DNA from: Methylocystaceae bacterium
GTDB lineage: Bacteria; Pseudomonadota; Alphaproteobacteria; Rhizobiales; Beijerinckiaceae
Direction: 5' to 3'
NCBI GenBank assembly: GCA_003105285.1
Contig: PQAN01000276.1
Span: forward strand, 1-5,565
Length of the DNA: 5,565 bases
A model generated the notes under the pieces. It ran no database searches, was not told where the DNA came from, and saw nothing but the letters and a program-made list of their open reading frames with translations. The position numbers and the translations under genes were made by a program. This document shows positions 1-5,565 of this stretch, one piece after another (position 1 is the first letter of the stretch; each line of letters begins with the position of its first letter).

Positions 1-3000
1 GCGTCGCGCAGCGACAATTTTCCGTTCGCCCAGGTGAAGCCCGCCTGCACGCGGCTGAATTTCACCGAATCCGGATCGAAGCGCAGCACGCCCCTGTCGT
101 CGGCGCGCGCCACGCCCTGCATCACGAGCTGGCGCATCGCCGGCTCGTTTTTCAGGAAGAAATCATGAATCTGCAGCGTTCCGTCGGATCGGCCCTGGCC
201 GAGCAGCACGCTCGCCATCAGCGCGCCGCTCTCCATGCGATGATAGAGATCGAGGAAAGAAAGAAGCGAGCCGCCGTCGCTCGTCGACAGATCGATCTGC
301 GGGGCCCCGCTCGGATGGCGCGTCAGCATCGCCGCGAAGGGCTCGCGCCCGAAGTTGCCGGTGAGCGCGAGCTGTCGCGGCTTGCCCCCGCGACGCTCGA
401 CCTTCAGATCGACATTGGCGAGAATCTGCTTGCCGAAGCCGGTGACGATCGGCGATTTGAGCTCGAGATCGAAATCGTCCGAGGACGCGCTCTGCGGCTT
501 GGCCGCGCCGGGTTGGGCGGCGCGCGGCTCGGTGGGCGACTGTGTGAGATAGCGCAGCAGCGGGCGTGCGTCGATATTGGCGCCGCGCACGACGAGCTTC
601 GTCGTGTCGCCGCCGCGGGTCGCCTCGATACGCATGTCGTCGCCCGGCGACAGCCGGACCTGCGACAGCTTCGCCGAACGGAACGCGCCGTCGCGCGTGA
701 GTTCGACGACGCCGGCGAGTTGCGCGCCGCCGGCCTCGGCGGACAATTGCTCGAGCGCTGCTGCGCCGTCCTGCCGCTTGACGAGGTTGAACGACGCCTT
801 TCCCGGCTTGCCCGCGGCCTTCGTCACGCCGGGCAGCGGATTGTCGAGCGCGGCTCTGGTGAAGTCGAGCTCGATTTGAGCGTCGGCGTCCTCGATGGGC
901 AGTTTCGTCGCGACCTGCGCGCCGACGGCGCCGGAGACGCCCGCGAAGGCGAAACCGGCCTTGGCGCGCGCCGCTTCGTCGAGCGACAGCGAGAGCTGCG
1001 CCTGCGCTTGCCCCTTCTCGCCGGGCGGCCTGCGGACGTCGAGCGTCATCGGCGCGCCGTAGAGGCGGCCAGAGCCGGACACATGCAGCCCATTGCGATC
1101 GGAGACGATATTGAGCGAGGCGTTTTCCAGCCTCTCCTTGCCGATGAAGCGCTCCATCGACAGATTGGTCGCATTGGCGTCGATGGCGATGCGGGTGCGC
1201 TCGTCTCTCGCCGCGAGGCCTAGTTCGAAATCGACGCGCAATTTCCCGTCGATCTGCCCCTTCAGCGCGGCGGCGTCCACCGGCAGGCTCGCGAAGGGGG
1301 AAACGCTCTTCAAAGCCAGAATGTCGGCGACCGCCTCCACATTGCCTGCGAGCCGCAGCTCGAGCACGGCGGGCGCCGGATCGGCGCCCGTCACCGGCAC
1401 ATGGAAACTGCCTTCCTCTATCGCCAAGCGCCGCCCCGGAGCGCTCTCCATGGCGCCGGCCGTCACGAGAAAAGCCGCCGTCCGGCCGGTGATGCGCACA
1501 TGGCCGGCGACGCCGGTCAGCGGCGCGAGGCCGGGAAGCGCGTCGACGAGCACGCCCTCGTCGAGATCGAAATCGCCGCGCAGGGCGGCGTCCGGCGGCG
1601 GACGCTCATAGCGCAGCGCCACCATCGTCGCCTGGTCGAAATCGGCGGTCAGCGTCGCGGCGCGCAAGACGCCGGCCGGCACATGGGCGTCGAGCCAGGC
1701 GCGCGTCGGCGGCGCGACATGCGAGGGCCAGAGGCGCAGGACCGAGCGGATCGGCGTCTGCGACACATTGATCGCATAGCGCATATGCGCGCCGTCGATC
1801 CAATCGACGACTCCCGACGCCGTCGCATGAACCTCGGGACCGTCGATGACGATACGTTCGATCGTCGCCTTTTTGTCGGCCGGAGCGACCTTCAACGCGA
1901 AGCCCATGCGCTCGACGACGAGCGTCTTCCCATCGGGGCGGTTCGAGGCGAACGCGCCGGGACGCGCCAGATCGAGCGAGATCGTCCAGGCGTCGGCGCC
2001 GGCGGCCGGCGGCGCCACCGATCCGGCAAAGCCCAATCGCGCGCCGCCCGCAATGATCTCCACCGGCTCGATAACGAGCCGCCGGGCGTCCGCTTCCCAA
2101 TGGGTGAACGCGGAAATCTCGCTGACCATGATGGGTTCGTGGTCCGGCTCGTCGAGACGGAAATATCCCTCGCCGGCGGCAAAGCGAGCTCTCGCCTCGA
2201 CGACCCGCCCATCGCCCGCCAAGGCGAAATGCAGATCGAGCGACAAGGGCGCGTCCGTGTCGAAGGGGAGACTGCGAAGGCCGCCGGCGAGCGCGATCTC
2301 GTCCAGTGACAGATGGTGAAAGCTCACATCGAGAACGCGCTTGTTCCTCGGCGCGCCTTTGGCCGTCGCCTGCGCCGACCAGCGGCCGGCTGCGCCGGTC
2401 GCCGCGAGACTGAAGCTCATCGCGCCGGTCGATTTGTCGAAACTGAGCGCGAGGTCGCGATAGGTGATCGTGCGGTCGAGCGTCCGGTCGTCGATGACGA
2501 GATGCGCATGCGACACGCCGACCCTGTCGATGGCGCCGATCGGACTGTCCGGGCTGGTCGCCAGATCGAACAGGATGCGCAGCGCATTGCTGACCTGTTG
2601 CAGCGGCGCGACAGGCGGACCATCGGGAGCGGCCGGCGCGTCCGGTGACGATGGAGCGGCCGGCGCGTCGAGCGGAATTGCGACGGGATCGGTGCCGACC
2701 GATATGGCGACGACGCCGTCCGGCAATACGGCGAGCCTCAGCTCGAGATCGAGGACCTCGAGACGGCGCGGCATCAGGCGTCCGAACAACAGCGAGCGCA
2801 TGTCGATCGACAGCTCCGCGCGCGGCGCGGCGACGATCGTTCGCCCGTTCGTCTTGACGCTCAGGCCGTCGACCGTGAGCGTCAATCCATGGTTGGTGTT
2901 GGCGATGGCCGCCGAGCCGAGATCGAACGTATAGCGATGCGTATAGAGCTCATCGAGAGACTCGACGATCTTGGGAACCAGCCAATCGGACGCGATGGGG

Positions 3001-3203
3001 CCGCGCGCCAGAGCGAGGAAGAACGTCCCGACGGCGAGGACGACGACGAGCAGCATCGTCACGGCGGCGATCGACAGGCAGCGCGGCAGGCCGAGCGCGC
3101 GCAGCCTCAACGCCGTTCCACACCTCGACCGCGCCTCCGACTCGAACACCCCCTGCGGCCCCGGAGGCTCGATCCCGGAGCTTTCATTCCTGTAGTGGGT
3201 CAA
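1..3203 (-). CDS. AsmA/YhdP-like inner-membrane protein (DUF3971 and AsmA-like C-terminal regions), 3' end missing
   Basis: The frame is open from a TTG at 3203 to the window edge, giving 1067 residues without a stop. The C-terminus lies outside. A cytoplasmic N-tail is followed by one hydrophobic segment at residues 43-66 (starting LSIAAVTMLLVVV), then a long predicted periplasmic part. A Pro/Ala-rich linker lies at about 177-200. A DUF3971-type stretch contains LWPSHVAPPTRAWL (491-504). The AsmA-like C-terminal signature runs from SDGGSLLSFLDLYHRM (975-990) to GTLQIHDFFLKNEP (1008-1021). Relatives such as E. coli YhdP and TamB are bridge-like proteins implicated in phospholipid transport between the inner and outer membranes; the same role here is inference. 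Start choice: TTG 3203 has GAAGGG seven bases upstream. GTG 3149 and TTG 3110 are alternatives. The first in-frame ATG (3056) lies inside the membrane segment and is unlikely. The gene is divergent from the peroxiredoxin gene. Confidence 0.93.
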   Translation of the reverse strand, partial: MTHYRNESSGIEPPGPQGVFESEARSRCGTALRLRALGLPRCLSIAAVTMLLVVVLAVGTFFLALARGPIASDWLVPKIVESLDELYTHRYTFDLGSAAIANTNHGLTLTVDGLSVKTNGRTIVAAPRAELSIDMRSLLFGRLMPRRLEVLDLELRLAVLPDGVVAISVGTDPVAIPLDAPAAPSSPDAPAAPDGPPVAPLQQVSNALRILFDLATSPDSPIGAIDRVGVSHAHLVIDDRTLDRTITYRDLALSFDKSTGAMSFSLAATGAAGRWSAQATAKGAPRNKRVLDVSFHHLSLDEIALAGGLRSLPFDTDAPLSLDLHFALAGDGRVVEARARFAAGEGYFRLDEPDHEPIMVSEISAFTHWEADARRLVIEPVEIIAGGARLGFAGSVAPPAAGADAWTISLDLARPGAFASNRPDGKTLVVERMGFALKVAPADKKATIERIVIDGPEVHATASGVVDWIDGAHMRYAINVSQTPIRSVLRLWPSHVAPPTRAWLDAHVPAGVLRAATLTADFDQATMVALRYERPPPDAALRGDFDLDEGVLVDALPGLAPLTGVAGHVRITGRTAAFLVTAGAMESAPGRRLAIEEGSFHVPVTGADPAPAVLELRLAGNVEAVADILALKSVSPFASLPVDAAALKGQIDGKLRVDFELGLAARDERTRIAIDANATNLSMERFIGKERLENASLNIVSDRNGLHVSGSGRLYGAPMTLDVRRPPGEKGQAQAQLSLSLDEAARAKAGFAFAGVSGAVGAQVATKLPIEDADAQIELDFTRAALDNPLPGVTKAAGKPGKASFNLVKRQDGAAALEQLSAEAGGAQLAGVVELTRDGAFRSAKLSQVRLSPGDDMRIEATRGGDTTKLVVRGANIDARPLLRYLTQSPTEPRAAQPGAAKPQSASSDDFDLELKSPIVTGFGKQILANVDLKVERRGGKPRQLALTGNFGREPFAAMLTRHPSGAPQIDLSTSDGGSLLSFLDLYHRMESGALMASVLLGQGRSDGTLQIHDFFLKNEPAMRQLVMQGVARADDRGVLRFDPDSVKFSRVQAGFTWANGKLSLRD
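2616..2669 (-). repeat. 27-bp tandem duplication encoding a Pro/Ala linker
   Basis: Two adjacent 27-bp units lie within the AsmA-like gene. They share an identical 17-base core, GGAGCGGCCGGCGCGTC on the plus strand, at 2626-2642 and 2653-2669. In the protein they encode DAPAAPSSP and DAPAAPDGP (residues 179-196). The unit is a whole number of codons, so copy-number change would keep the frame. This segment lies between the N-terminal beta-rich part and the next domain and is probably a flexible linker. Confidence 0.8.
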
Positions 3204-3210
3204 ACGCCAG

Positions 3211-3216
3211 CCCTTC
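3211..3216 (-). promoter_or_regulatory. Ribosome binding site supporting the TTG start of the AsmA-like gene
   Basis: The minus strand reads GAAGGG, followed by seven bases and then TTG at 3203. This is the best-spaced purine-rich site among the three candidate starts. GTG 3149 has a G-run that touches the start codon. TTG 3110 has only GAGG about 12 bases away. This site therefore decides the proposed start. Confidence 0.5.
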
Positions 3217-3312
3217 GATTCGACCGTTTCGGCCCTTCACGCGCCGGCCCGACGCAACGCCGATCCGCCTCGGCGCACCCGAGATAAGAAAAACCGAGCC
3301 CGGCGGCGCAAT

Positions 3313-3326
3313 TGGGGATTTCCCCA
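3313..3326. promoter_or_regulatory. Perfect 14-bp inverted repeat between divergent genes, possible operator
   Basis: TGGGGA-TT-TCCCCA is a perfect dyad: two 6-bp arms with a 2-bp centre. It lies 110 bp upstream of the AsmA-like start and 79 bp upstream of the peroxiredoxin start. A symmetric site here is placed so that a dimeric regulator could influence either promoter. It does not match the OxyR or Fur site patterns I know, and I cannot name a regulator. Chance occurrence in GC-rich DNA is possible. Confidence 0.3.
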
Positions 3327-3392
3327 CGAGACCCTTGCGAAGCGCTGCGTCCTCTGCATTGTTGGGGCGGATTGTAACGGTGGATGCGACGA

Positions 3393-3400
3393 AAGGAAGG
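3393..3400 (+). promoter_or_regulatory. Ribosome binding site of the peroxiredoxin gene
   Basis: AAGGAAGG lies just upstream of the GTG at 3405. The AAGGA part is seven bases from the start codon, which is a normal distance. The in-frame ATG at 3384 lies upstream of this site and has no comparable purine-rich sequence before it, so the GTG is preferred. Confidence 0.7.
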
Positions 3401-3404
3401 CGCC

Positions 3405-3890
3405 GTGACCGATATCGCGAAAAAGGACAGTCTGCGCGAGGGCGACGCCGCGCCGCCGTTCGACCTTCCCGGCGCCGGCGGCCGGCGGATCGGCCTCGAC
3501 ACATTCGCCGGCAAAAAGCTCGCCCTCTACTTCTACCCCAAGGACGACACCTCGGGCTGCACGAAGGAAGCCATCGACTTCAACGGACTTCGAGCCGCAT
3601 TCGTGGAAGCCGGGACTGCGATCGTCGGAGTTTCGCCGGACTCGGCGGCCAAGCACGACAAATTCCGCGCCAAATACGAACTCGAACTGCCGCTCGCCAG
3701 CGACGAGACGAAAGAAACGCTGCAGGCCTATGGCGTCTGGGTCGAAAAAAGCATGTACGGCCGCAAATATCTCGGCGTCGAACGCTCGACTTTCCTCATC
3801 GGCGAGGACGGGCGCATCGCCAGAATCTGGCGGAAGGTGAAAGTGCCGGGCCACGCCGAAGCCGTCCTCGCGGCGGCCAAGGCGCTTTAG
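3405..3890 (+). CDS. bcp: Peroxiredoxin of the Bcp/PrxQ subfamily (thiol peroxidase)
   Basis: This encodes 161 residues, close to the usual Bcp length. It reduces hydrogen peroxide and organic hydroperoxides in the cytoplasm using a thiol reductant. The thioredoxin-fold hallmarks are in order: GDAAPPFDLPG at 13-23; the strand LALYFYPKDD at 39-48; the active site TSGCTKEA at 49-56 with peroxidatic Cys52 and Thr49; GVSPDS at 75-80; YGVW at 109-112; and ERSTFLIGEDG at 126-136 with conserved Arg127. The common TPGC proline is Ser50. Cys52 is the only cysteine: position 57, where E. coli-type Bcp carries the resolving Cys, is Ile. The enzyme is therefore predicted to work by a 1-Cys mechanism. The start is GTG with a well-spaced AAGGAAGG; an upstream ATG (3384) would add seven residues. 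The gene is divergent from the AsmA-like gene, and its TAG stop abuts a palindromic repeat. Confidence 0.95.
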   Translation: MTDIAKKDSLREGDAAPPFDLPGAGGRRIGLDTFAGKKLALYFYPKDDTSGCTKEAIDFNGLRAAFVEAGTAIVGVSPDSAAKHDKFRAKYELELPLASDETKETLQAYGVWVEKSMYGRKYLGVERSTFLIGEDGRIARIWRKVKVPGHAEAVLAAAKAL

Positions 3891-3891
3891 A

Positions 3892-3934
3892 GCGTTTCCA
3901 GCCGAAGTGGAAACCGGTTCGGCGTCGGAAACGC
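3892..3934. repeat. Nested inverted repeat (two-tier hairpin)
   Basis: The outer arms GCGTTTCC (3892-3899) and GGAAACGC (3927-3934) are perfectly complementary over 8 bp. Inside them, GCCGAA (3901-3906) and TTCGGC (3918-3923) form a perfect 6-bp inner stem. One base (3900) and three bases (3924-3926) form an asymmetric internal bulge. The 11-base loop, GTGGAAACCGG, contains a short repeat of the outer arm (GGAAAC). The first base of the outer arm is two bases after the peroxiredoxin stop. Confidence 0.85.
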
Positions 3935-3948
3935 GTCAAAACAAGAAG

Positions 3949-3991
3949 CTAGAGTCTTTCCGTGTTTCAATGAAACACGGAAAGACTCTAG
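3949..3991. repeat. 43-bp near-perfect palindrome, possible terminator or mRNA-end hairpin
   Basis: The 21-bp arms 3949-3969 and 3971-3991 are perfectly complementary around the single central base A3970. The left arm starts CTAGAGTC and ends GTGTTTCA. As RNA it would fold into a stem of about 20 bp with a 3-base loop. No U-run follows on the plus strand (the next bases are AGGAGAGTT), so it is not a canonical intrinsic terminator. A role in protecting the 3' end of the peroxiredoxin mRNA is possible. Confidence 0.85.
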
Positions 3992-4170
3992 AGGAGAGTT
4001 CGCGCGCCGAGCATGACGCCGATCGAACAGGCGGCGCGTAGCTGTGGAGCGACGGCTCCAGGCCAGCCTTCAGGCGTTCTCGGTCGCGAGCGCATGGCGG
4101 ATTCGGTCGGCGCTACTTAGCTTTCCTTCCGCTTCCGAGAAATCTCGCGGTCTGCTACCGTCTCCGGCGT
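3992..4170. other. Leader region upstream of the porin gene, no convincing gene
   Basis: I find no supported gene here. A 35-codon frame (4013-4120, starting MTPIEQAARS) has no ribosome binding site at normal distance. A short hairpin, TGGAGC-GACG-GCTCCA, lies at 4045-4060. No clear promoter boxes stand out, although the porin promoter is expected in this stretch if the gene is transcribed on its own. Confidence 0.4.
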
Positions 4171-4190
4171 TCCAGAATTCATCTGGAGAA
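4171..4190 (+). promoter_or_regulatory. Porin ribosome binding site overlapped by a small hairpin
   Basis: GGAGAA at 4185-4190 is the likely ribosome binding site, 11 bases before the ATG at 4202. A perfect 6-bp inverted repeat, TCCAGA (4171-4176) and TCTGGA (4182-4187) with the 5-base loop ATTCA, covers its first three bases. In the mRNA this stem could partly hide the site. The ATG at 4190 is in the same frame but only one base from GGAG, which is too close. Confidence 0.4.
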
Positions 4191-4201
4191 TGCCGATCGA
4201 A

Positions 4202-5565
4202 ATGTCCCCATTCGCCGAGCGAGCGTCGATTGCTCGGGCCTGCAGGCGCGCGAGTTCGCGCGTGTTCTCGCAGGTCTGGATTTCGCGCCGGCGGCATATC
4301 GCTTTTCACGCCCGAGCGATCTTCGCGGTCTCGGCTCTTTTCACGGCGTCGACCGGCTCGGCGCGCGCGGACGACGCCGGATCGTCGTTGCTCACACGCC
4401 CTTCCCTTTTCGATACGCCCGATGGTCCAAAAGAACAGCTACGGCGGATCGGCGTCACGACCGATGTCTGGATCACGCAGTTCTATCAGGGACAGACGGA
4501 AGGCAACGACGACAAGACATGGCGCCACGGCGGCAAGCTGGACGCGTTTCTCAAAGTCGACGCGGAGAAGCTCGGCCTTTGGCGCGGCTTTCACGTCAAT
4601 GTGCAATATGAGCATTACTTCGGTCAGAATATAAACAGGAGGGATTTCGCCCTTATTCCAGTCAACACGGCCCAGGCCTATGTGGAACGGGACGGCTATC
4701 ACTCCGCTCTTTCCCTCAGCGTCACCCAGGATATCGGCGAGAGCATTTCCGTCAGCGCCGGAAAATTCAACATGATGACGCTCGCATCGAAGACCCCTTT
4801 GATCGGCGGCGGCGGCGTCGACACATTCATGAACAGGGCTTTCGCCCTGCCGTCGACCGGGGTGGCCTACACGGCGCGCGGAGGCGCCGCCGGCGACAGG
4901 GTCGTCATCTCGGCTCCCTATCTCATCGGCGCGATCGTGACGATGAAGACGAAGCCGGTCGATCTCGCCTTGATGGTCGCCGATCCGCGCAGCGCGATCG
5001 ATCCCAGGGTCATCGAGCGCCCCTTCGAGAAGGGCGTGGCGGTCGGCGGCTCCGCGACGTTCAAGGCAGAGATCGCCGGCCTGCGAGGATTTCATACGTT
5101 GCGCGCCGCTTACAGCAATGCGCGCGGCGTCGATCTCGAAGAGATCGGCGCCTCAACGCGGCCGCCGGCGACCAGCCCGTCAGTGGCCACGAAGAAAGGA
5201 TATTGGTTCGCTTCCTACGCCATCCAGCAGAACCTCGTTCAGAGCGAGGAAAATCCCGAGATCGGTTGGGGCCTGTTCACCTTGGCGACCCTGTCGGACG
5301 GCAATCCCAGCCCGGTCAAATGGAGCATTCTCGCCGGCCTGGCGGGGAACAATCTACTCGCCGGCCGCGAGAACGACCGCTGGGGCGTCGGCTTCTTCCA
5401 CTATGGGCTGAGCGAGCCCTTGCTCGCCGGATTGGCCGCCCTGAACGTGCGGCGACGGAGCGAAGGTGGAGTGGAGGGTTTCTACAACCTCGCGATCACG
5501 CCATGGCTTCGCCTCTCCGCCGATCTGCAGGTGATCGATCCATGGAACTCGAGCAAATCGCGAGC
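4202..5565 (+). CDS. OprB-family carbohydrate-selective outer-membrane porin, 3' end missing
   Basis: There are 454 codons to the window edge; roughly 25-40 C-terminal residues, including the last beta strand, are probably missing. The protein should form an outer-membrane beta-barrel for passive uptake of sugars or similar small solutes. Residues 1-56 look like a signal peptide: a basic stretch (SRRRH), a hydrophobic core around 40-51, and a SARA cleavage motif before DDAG. OprB-like features follow: RRIGVTTDVWITQFYQG (81-97), KLDAFLKVDAEKLGLW (112-127), VSAGKFN (184-190), NRAFALPSTG (211-220), RWGVGFFHYGLSEPL (393-407) and EGFYNLAITPWLRLSADLQV (425-444). The usual WGG-R block near the family N-terminus is not obvious. 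The substrate cannot be read from the sequence. Start: ATG 4202; ATG 4190 and GTG 4262 are in-frame alternatives. The frame is closed upstream by the TAG at 4118-4120. Confidence 0.88.
   Translation, partial: MSPFAERASIARACRRASSRVFSQVWISRRRHIAFHARAIFAVSALFTASTGSARADDAGSSLLTRPSLFDTPDGPKEQLRRIGVTTDVWITQFYQGQTEGNDDKTWRHGGKLDAFLKVDAEKLGLWRGFHVNVQYEHYFGQNINRRDFALIPVNTAQAYVERDGYHSALSLSVTQDIGESISVSAGKFNMMTLASKTPLIGGGGVDTFMNRAFALPSTGVAYTARGGAAGDRVVISAPYLIGAIVTMKTKPVDLALMVADPRSAIDPRVIERPFEKGVAVGGSATFKAEIAGLRGFHTLRAAYSNARGVDLEEIGASTRPPATSPSVATKKGYWFASYAIQQNLVQSEENPEIGWGLFTLATLSDGNPSPVKWSILAGLAGNNLLAGRENDRWGVGFFHYGLSEPLLAGLAALNVRRRSEGGVEGFYNLAITPWLRLSADLQVIDPWNSSKSR

Larger units (their letters stand above)
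3891..3991. repeat. Composite palindromic repeat unit (REP/MITE-like), probably dispersed
   Basis: About 101 bp immediately after the TAG stop of the peroxiredoxin gene. It consists of a nested inverted repeat (3892-3934), a 14-base linker (3935-3948) that includes GTCAAAACAAGAAG, and a long palindrome ending at 3991. The string order AGCGTTTCC, GTGGAAACCGGTTCG, AACGCGTCAAAACAAGA, CTAGAG resembles short intergenic repeats I remember as abundant in Hyphomicrobiales genomes. That family assignment is memory-based and unverified. No coding potential is seen. It may act as a transcript 3' end or stabiliser for the peroxiredoxin mRNA. Confidence 0.7.

Noticed and set aside
165..1223. Long plus-strand open frame (352 codons) and other plus-strand frames up to 3287
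   Set aside because: Their products are Arg/Ala-rich low-complexity sequence with no recognisable family. They lie opposite the AsmA-like gene, whose own frame gives clear family motifs throughout. They are shadows of high-GC codon usage.
3335..3362. Possible promoter TTGCGA, 16 bases, CATTGT upstream of the peroxiredoxin gene
   Set aside because: The -10 match is poor and similar matches are easy to find by chance, so I do not list it as a feature.
3237..3854. Minus-strand open frame of 205 codons over the peroxiredoxin gene
   Set aside because: It lies antisense to an unambiguous Bcp protein and its product has no recognisable motif. It would also occupy the divergent promoter region.
4070..4309. 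Minus-strand open frame of 79 codons at the porin 5' end
   Set aside because: It overlaps the porin signal peptide and has no recognisable motif. I do not recognise its product, and a promoter or neighbour in that orientation is lacking.
4286..4315. Twin-arginine motif in the porin signal peptide (SRRRHIAF)
   Set aside because: It lacks the usual pattern of SRRxFLK, and outer-membrane porins are exported unfolded by Sec. The arginines fit an ordinary basic N-region.
4439..5095. Minus-strand open frame of 218 codons over the porin gene
   Set aside because: It is rich in His, Arg and Asp, typical of the antisense of GC-rich coding DNA. The plus strand encodes a coherent OprB-like porin here.

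Overview
The window is high-GC DNA, with G or C at most third codon positions. It reads as a chromosomal segment of an alphaproteobacterium, most likely of the order Hyphomicrobiales (Rhizobiales). The support is the protein types, the coding style, and a short dispersed-repeat type downstream of the peroxiredoxin gene that I recognise from memory in that order. A Methylosinus/Methylocystis-like methanotroph is possible, but this is only an impression.

Layout from left to right. (1) Positions 1-3203, minus strand: one very long reading frame for an inner-membrane-anchored AsmA/YhdP-type protein with DUF3971 and AsmA-like C-terminal regions. It is cut off at the left edge. All plus-strand open frames over this stretch are shadows of it. 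(2) Positions 3204-3404: a divergent intergenic region of about 200 bp with a ribosome binding site at each end and one perfect inverted repeat in the middle. (3) Positions 3405-3890, plus strand: a Bcp/PrxQ-type peroxiredoxin with a GTG start and a single cysteine. (4) Positions 3891-3991: a compact repeat unit made of a nested inverted repeat followed by a 43-bp near-perfect palindrome. The stop codon of the peroxiredoxin gene abuts it directly. (5) Positions 3992-4201: a leader region with no convincing gene, ending in a small hairpin that overlaps the likely ribosome binding site of the next gene. (6) Positions 4202-5565, plus strand: an OprB-type carbohydrate porin with a signal peptide, cut off at the right edge.

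Two of the three genes concern the cell envelope: the AsmA-like protein links to outer-membrane lipid homeostasis and the porin to solute entry. The third detoxifies peroxides. The divergent AsmA-like and peroxiredoxin genes may share regulatory DNA. The porin is separated from the peroxiredoxin by the repeat unit and is probably transcribed independently. I see no mobile-element genes, CRISPR array, tRNA or rRNA, and no evidence of a new multi-gene system. The parts that most reward a second look are the repeat unit at 3891-3991 and the leader of the porin gene.
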